Assembly: GCA_040766655.1 (NCBI GenBank)
Contig: JAXGQB010000019.1
Location: 1 to 64,000, forward strand
Reading direction: 5' to 3'
DNA from: JALOOB01 sp040766655
Lineage (GTDB): Bacteria > Chloroflexota > Anaerolineae > CG2-30-64-16
DNA: 64,000 bases
Positions 24,294 through 33,243 of the stretch are shown here, piece by piece. The notes beneath the pieces were generated by a model, which saw only the letters and a list, made by a program, of their open reading frames with translations, ran no database searches and was not told the origin of the DNA. Position 1 is the first letter of the stretch; each line of letters begins with the position of its first letter. Position numbers and translations under genes: made by a program.

Positions 24294-25189
24294 CGCCGCT
24301 TCGCGTAACGCCGCCAGATCGGCAGCTCCGTCCGGCTCCACAGGTGATAGAAGGAAGACCACTGGTCGGGATGTGCGCGGATGAACTCTTCGAGCACGCG
24401 CAGGCAGCGCACCACCAGGCTCTCTTCCGTGTCGACGCCGGCATCCGGGATGATGGGTGGCCGGATGTCGATGATGATCCGGTGATCGTGCGCCCGGTAG
24501 GTGGTGGCCGGCAGGATCCAGGCCCCGGTGCGCAGCGCCAGCCTGGCGTGACCGGTCGGCACGGTCGTCGCCTCGTCGAAGAACTCGGTCTTGAGCCCCG
24601 TCCCCTTCACGTCGCGATCCACCACCAGCGCGATGAAGCGCCCCCGCTCCACTGCCTCCTCCAGCTTAGCGAATGCGCCGCCCAGCGGCACCTCCTCGAT
24701 CTGGCCCCGGCTGCGCACGGCCGAATAGATCTCATCGATGCGGGGATCGGCGTGCTTGAGCACCGCCGCGGTGAGCGGCACGCCCAGGAGCCCCAGCGCG
24801 GCGCCGGCCAGCTCCCAGCTGCCCATGTGAACGGAGATGAAGATGCCGCCCTTGCCCGCCGCGCGGCACGCGTCGACGTGTTCGAGGCCGCGAATCTCGG
24901 CCACATACTCCTCGATGTTGTCGCGCGTCAGGTTGGGAATGTGGAAGAAATCGACGATGGAATAGGCGAAATGGCGAAACGCCGCGCGGGCATAGCGCCA
25001 GCGCGTGAAGCTGCCCGTCCCCGGGGGCAGGACGTGATCCTGGTTGGCGTACACGCCGCGGCGGCCCGTGTGGTTGAAGTAGAAGTTCAGCTCGACCAGC
25101 GCGCCGGCAATGGTGTAGACCAGCCCGCGCGGCAGCGTGCGAACCAACCACATCGCCACCCGGTAAAGATGGTAGTTTTCGAGCGCCAT
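24290..25189 (-). CDS. LpxL/HtrB-PatA-type lysophospholipid acyltransferase
   Basis: 299 residues, including the acyltransferase HxxxxE motif in ISVHMGSWELAG and a second conserved block VVDRDVKGTG. This family contains lipid A late acyltransferases and the phosphatidylinositol-mannoside acyltransferases of Actinobacteria. No lipid A genes are seen here, so a glycolipid or phospholipid acceptor at the inner membrane face is more plausible. ATG 25189 is the first start after an in-frame TAG at 25199-25201. Upstream of that TAG lies a 12-codon ORF with a strong ribosome site. It is convergent with argH and divergent from the sensor kinase gene. Confidence 0.85.
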   Translation of the reverse strand: MALENYHLYRVAMWLVRTLPRGLVYTIAGALVELNFYFNHTGRRGVYANQDHVLPPGTGSFTRWRYARAAFRHFAYSIVDFFHIPNLTRDNIEEYVAEIRGLEHVDACRAAGKGGIFISVHMGSWELAGAALGLLGVPLTAAVLKHADPRIDEIYSAVRSRGQIEEVPLGGAFAKLEEAVERGRFIALVVDRDVKGTGLKTEFFDEATTVPTGHARLALRTGAWILPATTYRAHDHRIIIDIRPPIIPDAGVDTEESLVVRCLRVLEEFIRAHPDQWSSFYHLWSRTELPIWRRYAKRR

Positions 25190-25198
25190 CTGCCGGAG

Positions 25199-25237
25199 CT
25201 AGCGGATGCCCAGCCGCATGAGAAAGATGAAGTCCAT
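25199..25237 (-). CDS. 12-codon upstream ORF of the acyltransferase
   Basis: MDFIFLMRLGIR then TAG, in the same frame as the acyltransferase and ending nine bases before its ATG. It has AAAGGGAGA in front, much better than the weak site of the main gene. It may couple translation, or the TAG may be a mutation or sequence error that shortened the N-terminus. Confidence 0.35.
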   Translation of the reverse strand: MDFIFLMRLGIR

Positions 25238-25297
25238 CGTAGTGTCTCCCTTTCCGTCGAGAGATGCGTCTCGGGCGCAGATGCCGGATGTCGCATG

Positions 25298-25326
25298 ATG
25301 ATACTTCCCGAGTATGCGGCTGTCAA
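25298..25326 (-). promoter_or_regulatory. Promoter of the acyltransferase gene
   Basis: On the minus strand TTGACA (25326-25321) and TATCAT (25303-25298) are separated by 17 bp. Transcription would start near 25290, about 50 bases before the 12-codon ORF. Confidence 0.75.
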
Positions 25327-25402
25327 GATGTCTGCAGCCCTCCCCATTTCGGCCTCAGGCCCGGTTCGGGAGGATTGGCTGGGGATGGGAGTCAATTTCG
25401 GG

Positions 25403-25408
25403 TATAAT
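25403..25408 (+). promoter_or_regulatory. -10 element of the sensor kinase gene
   Basis: Consensus TATAAT at 25403-25408, with no good -35 at normal distance. A start near 25416 would place GTG 25417 at the very 5' end of the mRNA and ATG 25450 about 35 bases in. Confidence 0.5.
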
Positions 25409-25449
25409 ACCTCCAGGTGGGGAGCAAAGTCGGCACCGCACCGGAAAAC

Positions 25450-27124
25450 ATGTCACCACTGAGGTGTCTCGTGTCACCTTCTTCTTGCCACGGCCGGCCG
25501 ACCATCGGGGTCCTGGCAGGCTGGCAGATCTACTGGACGGCCAGACCGCTCAGTTATCTGAATCCGATCTTTCGCGGAATCTGCCAGGCGGCCGCTGACC
25601 TCGGGTGCAACCTGCTGTTGGGTTGTGGTTTGGGGCCTACTGCGTCCGCCAGCGATCCCATGCGCCCTGCATGGCCTTATCTTTCGCCCGAAACCGATTT
25701 CGTGCCGATTGGGCCGTGGAACACTGATGGCCTCATCGCAATCAGCCCGCTACATTCAGAGGTGCGTTCGCGCGACCTGCAGGAGGTGCGCGCGAACGGT
25801 CACCCGGTGCAGTTCATCGGTTCCGGGGAGCTCGGGCCGACCATTGTCGCCGACAACGCGGGCGGCATCCTTCATGCATTTGGGCATCTCGTGGAGCATG
25901 GCCACCGGCGTATCGCTTTCATCGCCGGCAGCCAGACTGACCTGGCGGGCGACACCGGCGCCAGACTGGCCGCCTACCGTGCTGCGCTGCAGTTGCACGG
26001 CCTGGACGCGGACGAGCGCCTGGTGGCCTGGGGGCGACACACCTTCGATGCCGGCGAAGCCGCTATGGCTGAGATCATCCGCGCTGGCGCTCCCTTCACA
26101 GCTGTGCTGGCGAGCAACGATGAATCGGCCTTCGGCGCCTACCGGGCACTCGGCAATGCCGGCATGAAGGTTCCACAGGATGTTGCGGTCATCGGCTTCG
26201 ATGACCGGCCTGAGTGCGCCGTGCAGGAACCGGCGTTGACCAGCGTGCACATTCCACTTGTCAAGATGGGTTACCGCGCGGTGGAACTGCTCGTGCAGCA
26301 GATTCGCGGCCACGCCGCGCCGGTTGATCCGGAGATGATTGCGACCCGCCTGGTGCTACGTGAGTCGTGCGGGTGTGGCTGGACGACTTTCCGTTCGCAG
26401 CTCACGCCTGCCTCGTCCGAGCCAGCCGTTGAGCCAGGCCAGTTTGATGATCGGCGTGCGCAATTGGCGCAGGTAATGGCCGAGACCATCCTCGCCGAGA
26501 CGCAGGGCTCCAACCTCCAGGGGGTGCTGCAGCGCTGCCACCGTCTTGTCGAGGCGTTGGTTGTGAGTGTCGATCGGCTTGATTTGTCGGCGTTCCAGCA
26601 GGCGTTGGACGATGTGCTTCGTGACACGGCTGCGGAAGGAGAAGACTCGCACATCTGGCAGACGGCGATCTCGCATCTGGGAAGCAAATTGCCGGTGCTG
26701 GTGGCCAGCTGGGGGCAGCCAGCGGCCAGCGGCAGCCGGCCGCTGGCTGGGCGTGACTTTGCTCGCGAGTTGTTGGATCAAGCGCGTGTAGCCATCAGCG
26801 CGGCCACATGGCGCGAGCGCCAGCAGTCCACCGTGGATCAGAGCTGGATTGATGGACGCATCGGGCTGTTGACCGCGCGCCTTCTCACCGCGCTCGATGA
26901 AGGACAGGTCTATCAGATCCTGTCTCAGCACTTGCCCGAGATGGGTATCGGGACAGCAGCGGTGGCGCTTTTTGAGGGTGAGGGGGATGATCCGGTGGCG
27001 TGGAGTTCCTTGCGCGCCATCACCGCCGAAGCGCAGCCTGTTTTTCGTTTCCGGACCCGCGACTATCCGCCCCCCGGCCTTTGCGCGAGCGAGCAGCCCT
27101 TCAGCGAGGCACTCCTGCCGTTGG
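25450..27124 (+). CDS. Hybrid sugar-sensing histidine kinase, N-terminal part (gene frameshifted)
   Basis: Residues from about 16 on form a LacI/GalR-type periplasmic-binding fold: TIGVLAGWQIYW, GLIAISPLH, HLVEHGHRRIAFIAG, VLASNDESAFGAYRAL, VPQDVAVIGFDDRPEC and LTSVHIPLVKMGYRAVELL. The LacI helix-turn-helix is absent. A GAF-like linker follows. The frame then fails: removing one G from the TTGGCC at 27121-27126 would join LLPL to PVRHGQLGYVAFDTAH and restore a single protein of about 1,236 residues with the C-terminal part. ATG 25450 is a provisional start; GTG 25417 is possible. The protein probably senses glucan-derived sugars for the adjacent locus. No signal peptide is seen, so sensing would be cytoplasmic. 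The frameshift may be real or an assembly error. Confidence 0.8.
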
Positions 27125-29161
27125 CCAGTCCGGCACGGCCAGTTGGGTTACGTGGCGTTCGACACGGCACATCTGGCGCTCTACGGCGCGATCGCGCAGC
27201 AAATTGCTGCTGCGCTGAACGCCGCGCAGTTGTACCGGGACGCCACCGAGGGCCGTCGCCTGGCCGAGGAGGCAAACCGGATGAAGAGCCGCTTCCTCTC
27301 AACCGTCAGCCACGAGCTGCGTACGCCGCTGAACCTGATCGTGGGGCTGGGCGAAATTCTGGTGCGCGACAGCGATCGTGGTGATACCCTGCTGCCTCAG
27401 GCAGCGCGCAGCGATCTGGAGCGGCTGAACGCCAATGCCCAACATCTCGGGCGGCTGATCGGCGACGTGCTCGATCTGGCCAGCAGCGATGCCGGGCAGC
27501 TGCGGCTGGCCGCCCAGCTTGTGGACCTGGGACAGGTCTTGCGCACCGCGGCGGAGACCGGCCGCCGGCTGGCGGCGGACAAAGGACTGGCTTGGCACGC
27601 GCTCGTGCCGGAGTCGGGACCGTGGGTCTGGGGCGATCGCACGCGGCTGTCGCAGGTGGCGCTGAACCTGATCAGCAATGCGATCAAGTTCACTGCGCGG
27701 GGCGAGGTCAGCATGACAGTGCAGGCCGGACCCGAGTTTGTCACCGTCAGCGTGCACGATACAGGGCTGGGGATCCCATTGGAGGAACAGGGAACGATCT
27801 TCGACGACTTTCGCCGGTCGGAGCGTAGCATCAACCGCGGCTATGGCGGCCTGGGCCTGGGCCTGGCGATCTGCCGCCGGCTTGTCGAGTTACACGGCGG
27901 TACGATCGGCCTGCAGTCGACGGGCCAGGAGGGGGCCGGCTCGACCTTCTCCTTCACCCTGCCGATCGTAGAGCCGCCGGCCATCCAGAAAGCACGTACT
28001 GCGGCGACAGCCGCACCGGCGGAAGCCGGGGCTGAAACCCAACTAAACAAACGCAGCAGTCAGGCCGAGGGCGTGTTGGTGCTCACCGCATCGCCGGGAT
28101 CAAGCGAGCGCCTCCGGAATTACCTGCAGCAGCGCGGGTTCGAGGTGCAGATGGCGCAGATGGATCAACCCGCCAGCTGGCAGCCCCAACTGATGGTTGC
28201 GCCCCCAAGTGCGATCGTGCTGGACGTGACTGTCGCCTCAGATCAGGCGTGGAACGCACTGAAGATGCTGAAGGCCGATGGCATGACGAAGGCGATTCCG
28301 GTGCTCTTTTACGCGTTCTCGCAAAACAGCGGGGCGGTTCTGGAACTGGACTATCTCACCAAGCCCATTGAGCTTGCTGAGCTGACTCGCGCACTCGATC
28401 AGCAGTGGCTGTTCCCGGAGGCCGAGCCCTCACGCGAGTCGCAGCGGGCATTTCTCGTGGTCGACGATGACCCGGACACGCTGGAGATGCACGCGCGCAT
28501 CGTGCAGCGGCATTCGCCTTCTCATCGGGTGTTCAAGGCACGCAATGGGCTCGAGGCGCTGGAAGTCCTGCAGCGCGAACGTATCGATCTGATGCTGCTG
28601 GATCTCATGATGCCAGAAATGGACGGATTCGCAGTGTTGGAGGCGATGCGACAACCAGCGATCATGGGCGATGCTGCGCGCAACATCCCGGTCATCGTGG
28701 TCACCGGTCAGACGCTGACTGAGTCGGAGATGGGCCGGCTGGACACCGGGGTGACGCGGGTGCTGAGCAAGGGCGTGTTCAACCTCGAAGAAACGTTGGC
28801 TCACCTGGATGCTGCGTTGGCGCGCAAGCGTGCGTTGAGCGGCGAAGCGCAGCGCTTGGTGCGCCAGGCGATGGCCTACATCCAGGAGCACTACGCTGAG
28901 TCACTGTCGCGGCAAGAGATCGCACAGCACGTCGGTTTGAGCGATGACTACCTGACCAGCTGTTTCCACAAGGAGCTGGGGGTTACGCCGATCGCATACC
29001 TCAACCGCTATCGCGTTCAGCAGGCCCGGCAGCAGTTGAAGAATACGCACAAGAGCATCACGGAGATTGCGTTGGACGTGGGCTTCTCCAGCAGCAGCTA
29101 CTTCAGCCGCATCTTCCGTCGCGAGACGGGCATGTCCCCAGAGACGTTTCGGCGGCTGTAG
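27125..29161 (+). CDS. Hybrid sensor kinase, C-terminal part: HisKA-HATPase-REC-REC-AraC
   Basis: Continuation of the 25450 gene in the next frame. In order: the end of a GAF-like module; an H-box FLSTVSHELRTPLN with the phosphorylatable His; an HATPase with NLISNAIKF (N box), DTGLGIP and GLGLGLAICRRL (G boxes); a degenerate receiver that keeps VLDV and YLTKP but lacks the acidic pair; a full receiver with VVDDDPD and LLDLMMPEMDG (Asp codon at 28601); and a C-terminal AraC-type double HTH (LSRQEIAQHVGLSDDYLTS, IALDVGFSSSSYFSRIFRR). This one-protein sensor-to-DNA layout resembles hybrid two-component regulators of polysaccharide loci. It probably controls the genes at 29.7-47 kb. Confidence 0.85.
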   Translation, partial: PVRHGQLGYVAFDTAHLALYGAIAQQIAAALNAAQLYRDATEGRRLAEEANRMKSRFLSTVSHELRTPLNLIVGLGEILVRDSDRGDTLLPQAARSDLERLNANAQHLGRLIGDVLDLASSDAGQLRLAAQLVDLGQVLRTAAETGRRLAADKGLAWHALVPESGPWVWGDRTRLSQVALNLISNAIKFTARGEVSMTVQAGPEFVTVSVHDTGLGIPLEEQGTIFDDFRRSERSINRGYGGLGLGLAICRRLVELHGGTIGLQSTGQEGAGSTFSFTLPIVEPPAIQKARTAATAAPAEAGAETQLNKRSSQAEGVLVLTASPGSSERLRNYLQQRGFEVQMAQMDQPASWQPQLMVAPPSAIVLDVTVASDQAWNALKMLKADGMTKAIPVLFYAFSQNSGAVLELDYLTKPIELAELTRALDQQWLFPEAEPSRESQRAFLVVDDDPDTLEMHARIVQRHSPSHRVFKARNGLEALEVLQRERIDLMLLDLMMPEMDGFAVLEAMRQPAIMGDAARNIPVIVVTGQTLTESEMGRLDTGVTRVLSKGVFNLEETLAHLDAALARKRALSGEAQRLVRQAMAYIQEHYAESLSRQEIAQHVGLSDDYLTSCFHKELGVTPIAYLNRYRVQQARQQLKNTHKSITEIALDVGFSSSSYFSRIFRRETGMSPETFRRL

Positions 29162-29200
29162 GCGCCCCTGCCCGTAGCGGGAATCGTTCTTCGGCATGTC

Positions 29201-29249
29201 TGCCCCCCACACCTCAGGGGGCAAGTCAACTCCTCATTTTCCCGGAAAA
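29201..29249 (+). promoter_or_regulatory. Hairpin plus inverted repeat after the sensor kinase
   Basis: TGCCCCC (29201-29207) pairs with GGGGGCA (29217-29223), a possible weak terminator. TTTTCC-C-GGAAAA at 29237-29249 is a 13-base inverted repeat that could bind a dimeric regulator ahead of the LacI-like gene. Neither role is demonstrated. Confidence 0.35.
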
Positions 29250-29350
29250 CTGCGCGTTCTGTGCGCTCTTGGGCAAGCCCCCGCCCGACAAACAAACTAA
29301 AATGATGTTCAGTTGCGGAACCGATCCCAACCGGGCACGCGGGGGACAGC

Positions 29351-29575
29351 ATGGCACTCACCCTTCAGCAGATTGCTCAACTAGCCGGCGTATCACGCTC
29401 GACGGCTTCGCGTGTCATCAACAAGCACCCCGGCGTACGGCCCGCAGTGCGCGAGCGTGTCTGGCAAGTCATCGGCGAGCAAGGTTATCGGCCCAATCCA
29501 ATTGCACGTTCGTTGGCCGCCCGCCGTTCCGGTGATCCCCTGGTTGATCGCTCAAGCGAGGAACCGGGCGCATGA
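29351..29575 (+). CDS. LacI-type HTH-only protein
   Basis: 74 residues consisting almost entirely of a LacI DNA-binding domain: LTLQQIAQLAGVSRSTASRV, the recognition helix, and YRPNPIARSLAARR with the hinge-helix start. The sugar-binding domain that normally follows is missing, and no alternative frame restores it. Start ATG 29351 follows GGGGGAC. It sits between a kinase carrying a LacI-type sensor without HTH and a perfect LacI-type operator at 29606. It may be a remnant, or a mini-repressor acting on that operator. Dimerisation without the C-terminal core is doubtful for classical LacI proteins. Confidence 0.7.
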   Translation: MALTLQQIAQLAGVSRSTASRVINKHPGVRPAVRERVWQVIGEQGYRPNPIARSLAARRSGDPLVDRSSEEPGA

Positions 29576-29605
29576 ATCCAAACCCTCTCTTTTTTCGCCA
29601 GCGAC

Positions 29606-29619
29606 TGGAAGCGCTTCCA
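29606..29619. promoter_or_regulatory. LacI-family operator palindrome
   Basis: TGGAAGCGCTTCCA is a perfect 14-base palindrome with the central CG typical of LacI-family operators, and close to the CelR-type operator of actinobacterial glucan regulation (recalled, not searched). It lies about 105 bases upstream of the sugar-binding protein gene. Confidence 0.7.
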
Positions 29620-29726
29620 ACAGCACTTCAAGGAGGTGACACGTCGAGCGGATGCCCCTCAACGAAGACCACCCACGCATTGTTTCAACCCACATTCTCA
29701 CATACACGTAGAAGGAGAAGATTGTC

Positions 29727-31091
29727 ATGACCAAGAAGGCTCTGACCCTCGTCAGCATGATCCTCGTGCTGGCTACAGTGCTGTCCGCTTGTGGCGGCTC
29801 AGCAACACCGGCGCCTGCCGCGGCCCCTGCGGGGGGCGCCGAACCGGCTGCCCCTGCCGCCCCTGCCGCGGACGCAAAGGTGACCCTGAAGGTGCTCGTC
29901 CATCAGAATCCACCCATGGTGGAGTTCATGGAGGCATTCAACCAGACGTTCCAGACCAAGTACCCCAACATCACCGTGGACATGTCGGTGGTCAATGCCA
30001 ATGACCTGAGCACGGTCACCCAGACCCGCCTGACCGCCAACGATGTGGATGTGGTGGACATGTTCGGGTTCGCCAACGCGTCACAGCCCTACATGAAGAA
30101 CGTGACCCCGCCCAACTGGCAGACCCTGATTGAAGCCGGTCTGCTGCTGGACATCTCGGACCAGCCGTTCATCAAGAACTACGATGAGGCAACGATCAAG
30201 GACGCTGGCTCCTACAACGGCAAGGTTTACCAGATCAACCTGGGCCGTGTCTCGTACAGCGGCATCTACTACAACAAGGACATGTTCACCGCGAACAATG
30301 TCAAAGTCCCCACCACCTGGGGCGAGCTCGTGGCGGCCTGCGAGAGCTTCGATGCTGCCAACATCCCCTGCATGACCGCGGGCGGCAAGGACGGCTGGCC
30401 GATCTTCGTGGGCGCCTACGGCCTGATGGGTGCGATCTATCCTGACCAGGCAGCGTTGGTCGAAGGCCTGTGGACGGGAAGCATCAAGTGGAACGACGCC
30501 AAGGCCCTGGAAATGTGGCAGAAGATGAAGGTCTACACCCAGGAGATGATGGAGTCGGGCGCCAGCGGCATCGCGGGCGACGCGGCCCCTGGACGTTTTG
30601 CCTCCGGTGCGGTCGCCATGTTCCCCGGCGGCACGTGGTACGCCTCGGCCATCGACGCGGCCGAGCCGGCCTTCGAGTGGGGCTACATCCCCTTCCCCGG
30701 CAGCGATAACGCCGACGACAACAAGTACCTGTTCGGCAAGTACGATCAGGGCTGGGTCATTGCGGCCAACACGGCCAACAAGGACGCCTCCTTGAAGTAC
30801 CTGACCGAGTTCTCGGACCCGGCGAACTACCAGGCATTCGCCAACGCGGTAGGCTTCATCCCCACCCAGCCGGGCGCCAAGTTGGAGACCCAGATTGGCC
30901 AGGAAGTTGCGCCGTATCTCGCCAACTTCCGCGTGGGCTACGAGCAGTACTGGGTAGGGCCTAAGGGCGCCGGCCAGTATGCCAACCCGTACGCTTCGTA
31001 CTTCAAGCCGTTCGGCGAATACGACGATCCGCAGGAACTGGCGGACAAGGTGCAGGCCGACCTGCAATCCGGGCTGGACGCGAACAAGTAG
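29727..31091 (+). CDS. Sugar ABC transporter substrate-binding lipoprotein
   Basis: 454 residues, family 1 extracellular solute-binding protein (MalE-like). Signal peptide with lipobox LSAC (VLSACGGS), then an Ala/Pro-rich linker and the binding fold (VDVVDMFGFAN, YNGKVYQINL, GIYYNKDMFTANNVKVPTTW, AAGGKDGWP-like region, FPGGTWYAS). Start ATG 29727 has AAGGAGAAG. It should capture beta-glucan oligosaccharides at the outer membrane face and deliver them to the two permeases that follow. Downstream of the LacI-type operator. Confidence 0.93.
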   Translation: MTKKALTLVSMILVLATVLSACGGSATPAPAAAPAGGAEPAAPAAPAADAKVTLKVLVHQNPPMVEFMEAFNQTFQTKYPNITVDMSVVNANDLSTVTQTRLTANDVDVVDMFGFANASQPYMKNVTPPNWQTLIEAGLLLDISDQPFIKNYDEATIKDAGSYNGKVYQINLGRVSYSGIYYNKDMFTANNVKVPTTWGELVAACESFDAANIPCMTAGGKDGWPIFVGAYGLMGAIYPDQAALVEGLWTGSIKWNDAKALEMWQKMKVYTQEMMESGASGIAGDAAPGRFASGAVAMFPGGTWYASAIDAAEPAFEWGYIPFPGSDNADDNKYLFGKYDQGWVIAANTANKDASLKYLTEFSDPANYQAFANAVGFIPTQPGAKLETQIGQEVAPYLANFRVGYEQYWVGPKGAGQYANPYASYFKPFGEYDDPQELADKVQADLQSGLDANK

Positions 31092-31120
31092 GCCGGCAGC
31101 CGCAACGGATAATCGGTAAG

Positions 31121-31187
31121 CATCCTGAGCGGAACCGAGCCACGCCCGCCTTAGTTCGCGGGCGTGGCGAAGTGCAGTCGAAGGATG
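31121..31187. repeat. REP-like palindromic element in the ABC operon
   Basis: Outer CATCCT/AGGATG and inner CCACGCCCGC (31140-31149)/GCGGGCGTGG (31158-31167) stems. Flanking AGTCGAAGGATG resembles widely dispersed GTCGAAGG repeats. A related GAGCTTGTCGAAGGC string occurs near 33157. It fills much of the 199-base gap between the binding protein and the first permease and may lower downstream expression. Confidence 0.55.
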
Positions 31188-31290
31188 GCGGCCTACATGG
31201 GGTCGCTCCGCACCCTTTGACTCCGGGCTGCGGCCCTCCGCTCAGGGTGCTCCGCTTGGGCACCTAAAGGAAACACAACGGAGGCTTGTC

Positions 31291-32220
31291 ATGGTCAACT
31301 ATCACTTCGGCCGCGGCAGGGCCAGATGGGCGCCCTACCTCTTGCTCCTGCCGGGGATCCTCTTCTACCTGGTGATCAGCCTGGGGCCATCCATCGCCAC
31401 GGCCGGGTATGCGTTCACGGATGCGACCGGCATCAAGGGTGCGCCCATCAACTGGGTGGGGCTCGCCAACTTCAAAGAGTTCCTTTTCATGGGCCAGGCA
31501 TCGCTCGATAACTATGGTGCGCTGGGCCGGACGCTGATTTTTTGCGTCGCTGTGACCACCATCCAGTTTACCCTGGGCCTGATCGTTGCTCTGATCGTGA
31601 ACCAGAAGGTGCGGGGCGTCAACTTCTTTCGTACGCTCTACTTCATGCCGGTTATCCTGGGTGCGGTGATCCAAGGCTTGATCTGGTCCCTCTTCCTCTA
31701 TCCGCTGGGTGGCCCGATGGCCAAGCTCCTGGGAGCGATTGGCCTGCAGTCCGAGTTTTTTGGCGGGCAACCCAGTGAGGCCTTCGCCTGGGTCATCGCG
31801 GTGCAGATCTGGGCTAACCTGGGTGTCACGATGATGATCTTCATCTCCGGCCTGCAAACCATCCCGGATGAGCTTTACGAGGCGGCCCGGATCGATGGTG
31901 CAGGCTCATGGCACGTCTTCAGAAACGTCGTCTGGCCCTTGCTGACACCGGTCGTGAACACCAACCTGCTCCTGAACATCATCGGCTCGCTCCAGGCGTG
32001 GCAGCTATTCCTGGTCCTTCTAGGCTATCGAAACGGGACGCAGGTGTTGGGCTACCTGATCTTCGCACAAGGCTTCGGTCAGACATCAGGGAGCACTTCG
32101 AGCGCGTTCCGGCAGGGCTATGCGGCCGCGGCCTCGATCGTGCTGTTCTTCCTGGTGTTGATCATCGGCATGGCAGTCCAGACCATTCTGCGACGCAGAG
32201 AAGAGAGGATACTGGGATGA
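31291..32220 (+). CDS. Sugar ABC transporter permease, MalF-type
   Basis: 309 residues with about six membrane helices. The EAA loop that contacts the ATPase is ELYEAARIDGAGSWHVFRNV. Start ATG 31291 follows GGAGG at good spacing. Its stop overlaps the next permease start (ATGA), so the two subunits are made together. No ATPase gene lies in the locus, so a shared MsmK/UgpC-type ATPase from elsewhere is probably used. Confidence 0.94.
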   Translation: MVNYHFGRGRARWAPYLLLLPGILFYLVISLGPSIATAGYAFTDATGIKGAPINWVGLANFKEFLFMGQASLDNYGALGRTLIFCVAVTTIQFTLGLIVALIVNQKVRGVNFFRTLYFMPVILGAVIQGLIWSLFLYPLGGPMAKLLGAIGLQSEFFGGQPSEAFAWVIAVQIWANLGVTMMIFISGLQTIPDELYEAARIDGAGSWHVFRNVVWPLLTPVVNTNLLLNIIGSLQAWQLFLVLLGYRNGTQVLGYLIFAQGFGQTSGSTSSAFRQGYAAAASIVLFFLVLIIGMAVQTILRRREERILG

Positions 32221-33080
32221 GCGCAGCAATGGTATCCAAATCTGAGGCTAAGAAGCAACTCACGGGCAAGCCGATCAACTGGGGGCGCATCGTCACGTAC
32301 GTGGTCCTGGTGCTGTTTGCCATCATCTACGCGGGACCCCTGCTGATGCTGGTTAACACTTCGCTCAAGACGCTGCCGGAGTTCATGAAGGATGCGACAG
32401 GTGTGTCGAGTTCGTTGAACTTCAAGAACTTCGTCGACGCGTGGAATAAGGCCAGCTTCCCGCGCTACCTGACCAACACGCTGATCTACACGCTCTCGGC
32501 GACGACTATCTACATCGTCACCGCAGTGTTTGTCGCGTTCCCGATCTCGCGCGGCTACGTCAAAGGCGCCAAGGTTCTGCTCACCTTGTTCGTGATCGCC
32601 CTGTTCCTGCCCGTAGCGTTGATCCCGCAGTTTCAATTGATGCTGGGCCTGGGGCTGTACAACAATCCGATCGGGTACATCATGCTCTTCCTGGTGAACC
32701 CCATCGGGATCGTCATCCTGGTCAACTACATCAAGACCCTGCCCAGGGAACTGGATGAAGCGGCGGCCATGGACGGCTGCAGCTACTTCCGCTTCGTGAC
32801 CACGATCGTTTTCCCGCTGATCCAGCCGGCCATCGCCACTGTGGCGGTGTTGCACGCCATCGGCATCTGGAATGAGCTGATCCTGCCGACGATCTACCTG
32901 ACCAGCAAGGCTTACTACCCCATCACGCGCGGCATGATCGTGTTTCAGGGCGTCTACGGCAGCAACTGGCCGACGCTGGCAGCCGCGGTCCTGATCATGA
33001 CGATGCCCATGCTGATCATCTTCCTGGTCCTGCAGCGCTACATCGTGTCGGGCTTGACGGCGGGTGCGGTCAAGGGATAG
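32217..33080 (+). CDS. Sugar ABC transporter permease, MalG-type
   Basis: 287 residues with about six membrane helices and the EAA loop ELDEAAAMDGCSYFRFVTTI. ATG 32217 overlaps the stop of the MalF-type gene; longer frames upstream are not credible. It ends with the usual GLTAGAVKG tail. Together with the preceding two genes it forms a CUT1-type importer for glucan oligosaccharides. The following gap to the GH16 gene holds a GTCGAAGG-type repeat. Confidence 0.94.
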   Translation: MSAAMVSKSEAKKQLTGKPINWGRIVTYVVLVLFAIIYAGPLLMLVNTSLKTLPEFMKDATGVSSSLNFKNFVDAWNKASFPRYLTNTLIYTLSATTIYIVTAVFVAFPISRGYVKGAKVLLTLFVIALFLPVALIPQFQLMLGLGLYNNPIGYIMLFLVNPIGIVILVNYIKTLPRELDEAAAMDGCSYFRFVTTIVFPLIQPAIATVAVLHAIGIWNELILPTIYLTSKAYYPITRGMIVFQGVYGSNWPTLAAAVLIMTMPMLIIFLVLQRYIVSGLTAGAVKG

Positions 33081-33243
33081 TACTCACAACGGCGGGCCGA
33101 TGACTTCTCAGTACGGCCTGCCGTCAAAGGCTTCTCTGCGCAGAGTCTGGCCGGAGCTTGTCGAAGGCTGGGCTCTGCAAGGAGAAGATCGCCGCGGTCT
33201 TGGCCGCGGGATGATAGCCGGGGCTCCACGCATGGGAGGGATG

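Noticed and set aside
29576..29640. Frameshift continuation of the LacI HTH gene into a sugar-binding domain
   Set aside because: The other frames give at most a few dozen residues without any LacI core pattern before a stop.
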